From Chara braunii (Eukaryota > Streptophyta > Charophyceae > Charales > Characeae): a DNA stretch of 63,108 bases. Shown one piece after another: positions 54,481 to 63,108 of this stretch; the stretch's first letter is position 1; every line of letters begins with the position of its first letter. Under the pieces are notes generated by a model. It was not told the origin of the DNA. It saw nothing but the letters and a program-made list of their open reading frames with translations, and made no database searches. The translations under genes and the position numbers were made by a program. The stretch covers positions 42,547 to 105,654 of the forward strand of contig BFEA01001056.1 of NCBI GenBank assembly GCA_003427395.1, written 5' to 3'.

Positions 54481-56815
54481 CCCCCCTCCTCTCCCGCCTC
54501 CTCCCGTCGGGCACCTGGACCCGAACGGCTCCTCTCATTTCGACCGGATTCGAGCCACCATCTCACGTGCGACCTGCTGGTCATGGAGTGAGCCGACTCA
54601 CGACTACCCACTCAGCTCCCGGGGTCCCCTCCCTCTCACCGGTGGTCCCCTATCCCCACGCCATAACCCATCTCCTTCCCCACCTCTTCCTCCACCTCCC
54701 GCCATGTCTACCACCATGCGTCCACTACCCACGGACGGGGCTACAGCTGAGGAGACTGGCGCCCACCCACCCGACGGTCCAGGGTCAGCACTTTGTGGAC
54801 ACCACGGACCTTCAGGTTGTTCTTACGTCCCTCCTTGCACCTCCGCAAACGCGACTTGATGCGCTTGCACCCTTGAAAGGCAAGTAAACGCGCTCGCCCT
54901 TGAAGTTCACTGTCTCAGGGTTCTCCTCATCGCTCTCCCCACTGCTTTAGGACTCCATCCCCTACCGCCTCAGAGTCCGGCTCTCCACGACTCCAGAGAT
55001 AGAGACGTGGTGGCTCGTCCTCCTCCGCGGGTCAGGCTCAACACTCCCACTCCGCGGTGATGAGTGTCGCCGCCGCTTAGCCCATACCATCAATTCCGAC
55101 ACACCCGTCGGACCCTGCCGCCCCTGCCGTTTCGGCCACTACCGTCGGTGCTGCTGCCCAGATACCGATATCTGGCCAGACAGTTTCATCTACTCATTCC
55201 GGTATGGCTTCCCAGCTTCCCACATCGATCCCGACACTATGGACCAAAGTCCTCCCTCCTCCCATCCACTCCTCACTCCCACCTCAGGGTCCCCTGCAGT
55301 TCGTTACTCCTCCTCCCGATAGGGTACCCTCTCTGCCTCCTCCACCTCCGACCCCGCGCAACCAGCGAGTGGCTACTTTGCAAGCCATCATCACGCAGCT
55401 CCGGGCGGAGATTCTCTCCCTGGGACAGCCTCACCCTTCACAGGCTGCTCACCCTTCTTCTTCTTATACCACCCCTCCCACCTCTGTCTTGCCGGCTCGT
55501 TTCCCTCGACCGACTCTCCCCCCTCTACCCTCCTACCTTGCTACTCCGTCATAGTTGGCTGAGGTCGCTACCTCCACGTCTGCTGGACCTTCCACCAGCA
55601 GCCCCGGCTCACAGCCTGCCACCACTTCTACCCCTGCACCGACCTCGGCATTTGTCGCCGCAGTGCAGGCCCATCAGCCTATCTCCCCTCGCTGTCAGTA
55701 CAGCGGTCCCACCCTTGTGCGTTTGTGGGATATACCCGACTACAATGGTACACTTCGTGTGTCGCACTAGTAGCAGGCTGCCACACGTGCGCTTACACTG
55801 ATCAACACTACTCAGAACTTGTGGTGCTCTACGCTCGCAACTAAATTGCGAGGCAGCGCGTTCTCCGCATGGGAGAACTAAAATACCCATCCTACTCACT
55901 CAGGTGAGGCTCCCACTCTCGCGCATTTCACCGCGTTCCTTCATGACCGCTATGGCACTCTCCATGATGCGACCGATACCTTAGATCGGGTCACACAGAC
56001 ACAGTGGCGCGGGTCCTCCACGCCAACAAACCTTAAGTGTCACATCATAATGTTTCAGGACGCCCGCCTCATTTGCGACAAGGCATTCCTACCTGAGATC
56101 CTTTTGACCAACAGGTTCGTAGTCAGTCTTCCGACTGACTACACACCGAACTTTGGCGATAGAGTTTTGCCTCCTTAGAGCAGGCCTATGAGGCTGCTCG
56201 ACAGTACCAGAAGATGCGGAGTCGCTTCTCTGACGCCCCATCTTCTTCGAGATCCACCACTGCTGCGACCCAATCACGCGGTGCTACTCGCAGTCGATCC
56301 TCCTTCGCTGGCCGCTTTCGCCGATCAGCTCGACCTGGAGCATCATTCTCTGGGTGCTACAGTTCTCTCGAGTATGGCGAGGACGCCTCAGCCGAGCTCG
56401 ACCCTACCCTTGGGGATGCCCCCCAGGACATCAAGCTTCGGGACGTTATCCAATACCACTTGGATGGCGACACTGTCCCGGTGGCCAAACACTTACAGAT
56501 GGCCATGTCTGCCATGGGTTGTGCGCACAGTCGGGTTGCACAAGTTGGCGCCCGCACGTTCACAGTTCCTCAGATCGACCTCCCAAAGGGTTTCGTCCCT
56601 TCTCGTGGAGCTCTATCCCTTGAGGAGCGTGCCGCTCTCGAGGCCCGTCGTGACTGCCTTCGTTGCCGCCAGGATGGACACACCTCCTGACTGTGTTCAT
56701 ACCATGCCGCCCTCGATCGGCACTACGCTGACATTTCTCGTCAGCGCCGATCTCAGTCCCCCACCGGCCCCGCCCGACCATCCCCATCCAGCTAGCCATG
56801 GTGCAGTGTACCGTT
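54481..56815 (+). pseudogene. gag of element B (linker, capsid, zinc knuckle)
   Basis: Start-region text DLQVVLTSLLAPPQTRLDAL (about 54800) and a Pro/Ser-rich linker (55204-55770) precede a capsid-like region at 55780-56180, with HFTAFLHDRYGTLHDATDTL and RFVVSLPTDYTPNFGD. A CCHC knuckle follows (CLRCRQDGHTS, stop, LC; 56655-56696) in which TGA at 56688-56690 replaces one spacer codon. Frames change several times and TAG at 55552-55554 interrupts the linker. Gag would assemble the particle. Confidence 0.75.
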
Positions 56816-57121
56816 GAGGCCTCGCACGTAGCCGACTTCTCGACCACCGAGTCGCAGTTTGGCCTTTTGGATGCCCCACGAGAGGATCCTCATGACACGA
56901 CAGACGCAGTTCCCTCTGCCCCACCGTTTGTCGAGGTACAGTCTGCCCCAAAGCAGACCACCGCATCTAGTCCTTCCCCTCCGAGACTTCCGACGCGTCG
57001 CGCCATTCGCACAACTCGTTGTAGTGCTCAGTTGGAGACTTCTGATGACGTTGTGTCATCCCTCCTGGACTTTAGCATTCTCTAGGCTCGTCAGGAGCGA
57101 CTCACGAGACACACGAACGTC

Positions 57122-57600
57122 ATGCGTTGTCTTCTCACTCTGCTCTTTAACCCTAATCGCACTCTCCCCATCATTCCTATCCGCTTGGGGATATCTATGA
57201 GGGTGTATCGCGCCTTATGGGACTCCGGCTCGCAGAGATATTTCATTCACCCTCGCGTGGTTGAGAAAGTTCGTCTAGCTACCTCCGGGTCCCGCTCTCC
57301 TATCTCCGTTACCCTCAGAGATAACAAGACGCAACGCTTCTTCGATCAGACGGTCCCCGACCTCCACTTTTCCCTCACCCTCCAGCCACCGAATAGTACC
57401 CAGGCGCCTGAACGCTACCATTCCTCCGCATACTTCGACGTGTTGGAAATTGGGTACAACTTCATCCTTGAAACTCCCTGGTCTTGCCGGATCTGTGGCA
57501 CAGAGGGCGAATGGGTGATCGAGACACTTGTTCTCAAAGTGAAGTGTGGTCAGACCCATAGAGTCCCCTTCATTGGAACCATGGGCGACACCCCTCCCGA
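57122..57600 (+). pseudogene. Aspartic protease of element B
   Basis: The frame reads RALWDSGSQRYFIHPRVVEKV, with the active DSG codon trio starting at 57221, then VTLRDNKTQRFFDQTVPDL and FDVLEIGYNFILETPW, the equivalent of the ILGxxW signature. It is continuous with the RT frame downstream. The active site looks intact. Confidence 0.85.
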
Positions 57601-58860
57601 CCTACCTCCCCAGGCCCCTCGTTCCTTTGGGTCCCACCCAGACACCGCCTTCACTTCTCCTCGTCAGTTTGCTCACTTCATACGACAGGAAAACGTCATA
57701 TTCTACTCAGTGAATGTCATGAATCTTCTTTGCTATGATCCACTTTGTCACGAGGTTGACCTCATCTCTCTGGAGCCCGATCCCTCTGACCCTTCTCCCA
57801 TCTTTGCGGCTCCCATCTCTACATCCACCCCTCAGCCTGCTGATACCCCCTCGATATCCCAGGTTCCTACGCCATTCAACGCTGAGTCCAGCCATACGTC
57901 TCATGTTGGCGCAGACGTTGAGGGACTCATGCGGTTCACGGCCGACTTAGAGTCCGTCGTTCGTTATTTGATTCGAGAGTACCGCGACGTTTTCCCCCCG
58001 TATTTCTCATACAGCGGGATCCCTCCGATGCACGGTGTTGAGCATTCTATCCAGTTCGTGCCCGACTATCGTGTCCATCATCAAACACACTACCGACTCT
58101 CGATTTGAGAGGCAACGGAACTCAAGCGTCAGCTTGAGGAGCTCCTTCGACTGGATTTCATTAAACCTCGTAACTCCCCTTGGGTTGCACCCGTCCTCTT
58201 TGCTCGGAAAGCGAACAAAATTCTCCGCCTCTGCATTGACTACCGCAGCCTTAATCGTTACACGGTTAAGAACAGTTATCCGACGCGCGCGGATGAGTTG
58301 TTTGACCGTCTGGCAGACAACTGCTTCTTCACGAAGATTGATCTTCGTAGCAGTTACCACCAGATCCGCGTAGCCACAGAGGACCACCGCAAGCCCCCCT
58401 TTCAGTCGCGTTTCGACCACTACGAGTTCACAGTGATGCCATTCGGCCTCACCAATGCACCCACCACCTTCCAGACAGCGATAAATGATATCTTAATGGA
58501 CATCCTTGAAGAATACGTTCTCATATACCTGGAAGACATCCTAGTCTACAATCGTACCTTAGAAGAGCATCTCAAACACCTCTGCGATGTCCTGCAGCGC
58601 TTATGCAAGAATGACTTCTATGCCAAGCTTAGCAAGTGCCGCTTTGCCTAGAGCAAAGTGGACTTCCTATGACACCATGTGTCTGACCAGGGTCTCCACA
58701 TGGACGACACGAAGAACACTGTTGTTGCAGAGTGACCCGTCCCCTCATCCGCCAAACAACTTTGCAGTTTCCTAGGCCTCACTAGCTACTATAGTACTTT
58801 CATCTAGGGATACGCTCGGTATTCCTACGTTCTTACCTCCACCCTCCTCCGGAAGAACCC
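57601..58860 (+). pseudogene. Reverse transcriptase of element B, YLED active site
   Basis: Same frame as the protease. VFPPYFSYSGIPPMHGVEHS leads to TGA at 58106, [68 protein letters not shown] and IYLEDILVYN. The first Asp of the catalytic pair is therefore Glu (codon 58532-58534). Further in-frame stops at 58649, 58670 and about 58733 precede the LCSFLGLTSYYSTFI connection. With YLED and stops the enzyme would be dead. Confidence 0.88.
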
Positions 58861-59500
58861 GGTGTGGTTTTGGACACCCCTCTGCAAGGACGTTTTTCGC
58901 GCCCTCAAGGAGGCAGTGACTTGTGTGTCGATTTTTCACCTTCCCGATTTTGATCGTCCTTTCATCGTCACCACTGATATGTCATATTTTGCAGTAGGAG
59001 TTGTACTCTCTCAAGTGTTTCCTTCTCCTCCTGATTCACTTTATCCCCATGTTCCTCTTCCCCCCCCCCTTTCCTACTGACACTACTTCTCGACTGACGC
59101 CTATCCTCCCACCACTTCCCTCCACTTACAGTCCTCTCGTCACTTACTCCCTGACCATCGCGGAGCATGGGACTGTCGAGGCTCGTGATGGGGATTGCCC
59201 GATTACTTTCTACTCCGTCAGCTACTGTCTGGCGAAATAAACTACACTTCCGATGAACATGAGGTTGTCACAGTAATTTATGTTACCCGACATTGGCATC
59301 ATTATCTGCACGGGGCGCCCTTCACAGTGCGCACGGACAACTCGGTTATCCAGGCTTTCCTCATGAAGCCCAAGCTTTCCCCTCGACAGGCACGTTGGTG
59401 GCGTGATTTATCTGAGTTCAGTTTCACCACTCAGCCCATCAAGGGTGAAACGAACCGCATTGTCGATGTCTTGTCTGTCGTCTTGATCACAATCAGGAAC
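58861..59500 (+). pseudogene. RNase H of element B
   Basis: VTTDMSYFAVGVVLSQ (first Asp present, usual DAS is DMS) lies in the pol frame to 59080. After frame changes SDEHEVVTVIYVTRHWHHYL (Glu) and VRTDNSVIQAFLMKPK (Asp) follow at 59240-59390, then NRIVDVLS where NRVADALS is usual. The catalytic set is recognisable but split. Confidence 0.82.
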
Positions 59501-59559
59501 CCATCGATCTTGCTGCCATCTCCATCACCATTGTTGATCAGTCGGTCATCGACGCATAT

Positions 59560-60720
59560 CACACTCAGTACCACCACTGCCCGAATTATCGCGTCGTCCA
59601 CGCGACACTGCGGAGTCGCAAGACCGTTCCTTCATACTCCCTCGGTGAGAACGGTCTCGTGTACTGGTATGGCAGATCTGGCAAGCTAGAACCACGTATC
59701 TGTGTTCCCTCCACCAGACAGCTCCACGTTCAGGCTATAGCAGAGTTCCATAACCAGGCAATTGCCGGTCATATGGGCTTCCACAAGACGTTGGTTTGAG
59801 TTTGCCGCCTATACGTCCGGGCGAAGTCCAAGGACTTTGTCAAAGCCCACATCCAGGAGTCTGAACCACCTTCCGTATGGGTTACTTCAGCCCCTACACA
59901 TACCTGAGGGCCGTTGACAGTCCATCTCGATGGATTTCATTGGTCCCCTTCTTCCACGTACTTAGCACGGTCATGATGCTATCTTGGTTGTCGTCGATGG
60001 CTTCACGAAGCGTACACGCTTTGTCCCATGCCGCTATCGAATTAGCGCTCGTGAGGTCGTCGACATCATCTTCGACCGAATCGTGAGAGATCACGGCTTA
60101 CCTCAAAGCATCACCTCTTTACCAGCACATTCTGTAAACGCCTACATGAGGTGTACAGATCCCAGCACCGCTTCTCATCGTCTTACCACCCTCAGACGGA
60201 TGGTCAGACTGAGGTCACCGATAAAACTCTCGGTAATATCCTCCGAAAGTTTATTAGGGGTGACCAGCGGTGGGACTTACACTTAGCCCATGCGGAGATT
60301 GCATACAACCACGCTATTTCGCCAATCACGGGGATGTTGCCATTCTATTGCGACCTCGACTACCACCCATGCGTACCCGCGGATTTCCTACGACCGCCAC
60401 GGTTGCGCCCAGACACTCGTTGTCTTGCGTTTAACGACTGGATCACTCACATGGTGGCGATTATGAAGCACGCACACGAGAGTCTAACCGACTCCTAGAC
60501 TCGAATGACCGCACGAGCGAACCGATAATGAATGGATTATCCATTCAAAGTCGGTGACGATGTGCTCGTCGACGCACGCCACTTGCAACTCGAAGTGGAT
60601 ACACTTTACAAGTTAAGGTGTTGCTTTTTCGGTCCATGCCGCATCCTTCAGGCCGTCGGTTCTGATACTGCCGCTAGTGCGGTCAACTTCTATGTGAAGC
60701 TACCTGATTACCTTCGACAG
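59560..60720 (+). pseudogene. Integrase of element B, second catalytic Asp lost
   Basis: Zinc domain FHNQAIAGHMGFHKTL (about 59750, both His present). The core has SMDF-like text at about 59930 and ILVVVDGFTKRTRFVPCRYR (about 59990), then IVRDHGLPQSIT at about 60110. There the expected SDRD segment is missing and the sequence jumps to SLPAH/FTSTF-type text. QTDGQTEVTDKTL (Glu, about 60195) and LAHAEIAYNHA follow. The C-terminal part YPFKVGDDVLVDARHLQLE begins at 60532. Confidence 0.85.
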
Positions 60721-61150
60721 ACTCGCGTATACGATGTTTATCGCAGACCATTCGAGCGCTTCGTCGGACGTCCTTATGAGCGCCCTCCACCTATCATGGT
60801 GGATAGTCACGAGGAGTTCGTCGTTTCCGACATCGTATCTCACCGAGTTACCGATGATACCCCTCCACGCATCGAGTACCTTGCGCGTTGGAAGGGCTAT
60901 CCTGATGAGGTGGCTACTTGAGAGCCCCTCGAGCACTTGGTGCACGCCCGGATGTTGGTGCATGCATATGACCATGCTCGTCGTGTTGAGACATTTGCTC
61001 CTACTCAGCCAACTGACCCTCTTCCTCCTCCTCCGGCTGAGGAGATTGCTGAGGACGAGCCCGCTCCCACTAAGGCCGTTCTTCAACAGCAAACCAACGC
61101 CTCCGCGCGTTCACAACGCACTCGTCGACGCCCTCGGCATGTCGATGACT
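60721..61150 (+). pseudogene. Chromodomain and acidic tail of element B integrase
   Basis: RVYDVYRRPFERFVGRPYERP is followed by EEFVVSDIVSHRVTD, RIEYLARWKGYPDEVAT, stop, EPLEHL. This is the chromodomain layout with the final W of TWEP replaced by TGA at about 60919-60921. A Pro-rich and acidic tail (PPPPAEEIAEDEPAPTKAVL) ends in RRRPRHVDD. Chromodomains in this clade read histone marks to target integration. The tail is the source of the insert seen in element A's integrase. Confidence 0.85.
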
Positions 61151-62147
61151 GACACTCTTATCACCTACTTTTCCCTATTGACTCACACCTTTAGGGACTC
61201 CGTCATTAACTTCTTTAGGATGTCAACGTTTTGCGGTTCAGCTTCAACATCGACTCGACTCCTACTTCATCAACTTCATCGACTTCATCGACGTCATCGA
61301 CCACTTCGATGACTTCAGCTACCTTCTCGACTTCAACCATTTCATCGGCTTCAACTACTTCGGACGTGACTACTTCACGCCACCACTCTACCCTGTACAG
61401 TCCCTTGCATGTGTCGCATGATGGTTCTCACTTAGCTGGGTCTCCCTAAGTTGGGATCTCCCTTGGTATCGCCTAGTCATTGGGACTGTCGCGTTATCTT
61501 GGCTTACCTGCTCCCAGATCTAGCTCTCTCCCCCAGTCGGTGAGTTGTGTGCATGTTTCCCTCACCCACAACATACCTCATCACCCTAGTGTCGGTCATT
61601 GCATGCCTTCAGTTAGGCATATGACCACCCTCTTCCAGGATTCCCTTTTATGGTCGACCCCGCATGATGTCACCCTTTTGTCGAGTATTACCCGCCTTGA
61701 TGGTCAATCTGTTAGGGTCATTGGTTTTGCTTCGCGACCACTCCCTCACCCTGAGCCTGATGACCTACCGCACCTCATGTGTGACTGCCCTTAGGAGTTT
61801 CAATTCTTAGGCTGCATTCACCCCCTCTGAGACCATCCCACTCTTAGTGGTTCATCGACATGACATTACGTGTGACATACTGCTCTCTTTTCCTTTCAGC
61901 ACTGAGGCAATTGCCTCCAAGACTTTAGGATTGTATCATGCTACATTTCATTTTTGTTGTTAGTTAGGATGTGTATACCAAACGTTTGCTTTTCATTTGA
62001 CATTATGTAGCTTGGGCTGCATCGCATGGATTTCGCATGAAGCTTGCTCCGCATCCGACATTTCTCAACTTTCTTTATTGCAGAGTTCCGCTGAATTTGC
62101 CGAAGCGTGTCTTTGGCTCTTGCGATCCACTACAGGTCTGAGGATTG
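61151..62147 (+). other. 3' non-coding region of element B with minisatellite
   Basis: No domain is recognised. At 61256-61370, 9-12-bp units around CTTCATCGA recur (ACTTCATCGACTTCATCGAC). The sequence just before the 3' LTR (CAGGTCTGAGGATTG) is only weakly purine-rich but is where the polypurine tract should be. Confidence 0.6.
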
Positions 62148-62507
62148 TGCAACATACCTGTAGCTGCCCTAGCCTACAACCAGGGCTATCAGGCTATTTT
62201 GCCTGTTCGGCCTGTGGGACCAGGCCGTGGCTTGACCCCACAGGCCGTATATTCATTCAGTCCAGTCCAGTCCTGCCTGGTACCACTGTCGGTACCAGGT
62301 CAATCCAGTCCAGTCCAGTCAGTCCGCTGGGGTATACCCCAACTGTAGTCTATTTTTTGGCTCATTCTTCTTTTTGCACTTTTGGAGTATGTGCGTTTTG
62401 AGTCCGCGTCGGAGTTGTGCTGTCCCTTCGAGTTCCATCTCCATCTCCTCCCCCTCAACCCTTCGTCTTGATCCCTGACGGACCGCCATCCCAGTGGGTC
62501 CGTCACA
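62148..62507 (+). repeat. 3' LTR of element B (360 bp)
   Basis: TGCAACATACC...GTCACA, direct repeat of 51057-51414. It carries the intact hairpin CCTGGTACC/GGTACCAGG (62275-62298). The flanking ATCCT at 62508-62512 matches 51052-51056. Confidence 0.93.
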
Positions 62508-62512
62508 ATCCT

Positions 62513-63041
62513 TGCGTGTAACTACAATCTTTTCTCGCTAAGTCCTTATTGTATGTACGTATATCACTAGTTTTTCTCCTTCTCATTGGCCGAAGCGATG
62601 CATGCCTGGATCGATGCTTGGAGAGTGGCCAAGTCCCCCATGTCGCGGCCCGGGCATGTTGATCATAAGCACTCCCTGTCTTCTTCTTTTTCGTCCTTGT
62701 GTAATCCTGGGTATTGTATGCATACATTCTTCCGCTATAAATTATACTAGCTTAGCGTCCGCGGTGTGGGCGGTGCGGGCTACGCCCACATGAAAGACCA
62801 TGGCAAACATTAGTCAAAGTACTCACGCAGACTCAATGGGCATATAGAGCACAACACACTCAACATGTACTCAAAATAAGCTCAAAGTAGCTCAAACAGT
62901 CTGGCAACAAACAGACTTCAAATAACCTCAGAACAAAATTGTTTCGACTTGAACTCAAGGACATACTCAAAATAGACTGACATGAACCCTGAAGAGAGAG
63001 AGGGAGAGATAGTGAGACAGAGAAAAAGGGAGGCAAGGAAG

Positions 63042-63042
<1 letters not shown>
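62513..63042. other. Right flank, no gene recognised
   Basis: Ordinary sequence. CTCAAA(A/G)TA words recur between 62860 and 62970. No convincing open frame. Confidence 0.5.

Positions 63043-63108
<66 letters not shown>
63043..63108. repeat. (GA)n microsatellite running to the window end
   Basis: Uninterrupted GA repeat of at least 66 bp, cut by the window edge. Confidence 0.95.

Larger units (their letters stand above)
51057..62507 (+). mobile_element. Chromovirus element B, full length (11.45 kb), decayed
   Basis: 5' LTR 51057-51414, PBS 51416-51426, leader with insertion (51427-54480), gag, protease, RT, RNase H, integrase with chromodomain (to about 61150), a 1-kb 3' non-coding region and 3' LTR 62148-62507. 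ATCCT flanks both ends (51052-51056 and 62508-62512), a classic 5-bp target duplication. Pol is in one frame from 57122 to 59080 with isolated stops, then frame changes. It is inactive: YLDD is YLED and integrase lost a catalytic Asp. Confidence 0.93.

Noticed and set aside
58106-58735. Nonsense codons from C-to-T deamination in element B
   Set aside because: Where A shows the ancestral codon (for example a Pro codon against TGA at 58106) more than one change is needed, so the signature is not clean.

Overview
This looks like a repeat-dense nuclear scaffold fragment from a streptophyte, either a land plant or a charophyte alga. The reasons are initiator-Met-tRNA primer sites (TGGTATCAGAG) beside the LTRs, chromodomain Ty3/gypsy elements, an L1-type LINE with a zf-RVT-like C-terminus, a piece resembling the 3' half of plant U6 snRNA, and very long microsatellites. 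A Chara-like genome would fit, but that is inference. Two assembly gaps are present (10327-11186 and 44766-45588). I find no convincing intact host gene. The only candidate is a Cys/His-rich ORF with RING-like spacing at 24769-25302 (minus).

Layout. 1-2200: decayed LINE fragment (minus). 2400-5230: G-runs, a 1.6-kb polypurine tract with an internal duplication, and a 91-bp tandem array. 5230-7160: nothing recognisable. 7163-9351: Ty3/gypsy gag-protease remnant without pol (minus). 9680-11190: GTCAA tandem array, (CT)n and a gap. 11965-13735: two diverged inverted 0.7-kb arms. 13990-14560: 3' end of a truncated LINE. 14840-24430: a long LINE (plus) with 5' leader, ORF1, two middle ORFs and ORF2 (endonuclease-RT-zinc finger), decayed by stops, a frameshift and short tandem duplications, and a 3' UTR made of tandem repeats. 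25864-34406: an LTR retrotransposon (minus) with 1.02-kb LTRs, PBS, gag, PR, RT, RNase H, integrase and a leader carrying an array of GCCACGTCA motifs. 34940-35460: GGAGT satellite. 35471-35528: U6-like fragment.

36190-62507 holds two related chromoviruses arranged head to head. Element A (minus, 36190-50574) has a 5' LTR and PBS at 50211-50574 but lacks its capsid and 3' LTR and is broken by two nested insertions. Element B (plus, 51057-62507) is complete from LTR to LTR and bounded by the perfect 5-bp duplication ATCCT. Their 5' LTRs are 482 bp apart and fire outward. Their long leaders share three copies of a GACCCC/GGGGT stem-loop motif and a CTGCTGCAGCAG-containing tandem repeat. All pol genes carry stops or lost catalytic residues, so neither element is autonomous now.

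How it works together: the window is a graveyard of nested retroelements. The interest lies in their leaders, LTR hairpins, template-switch scars and foldback structures rather than in cellular genes.
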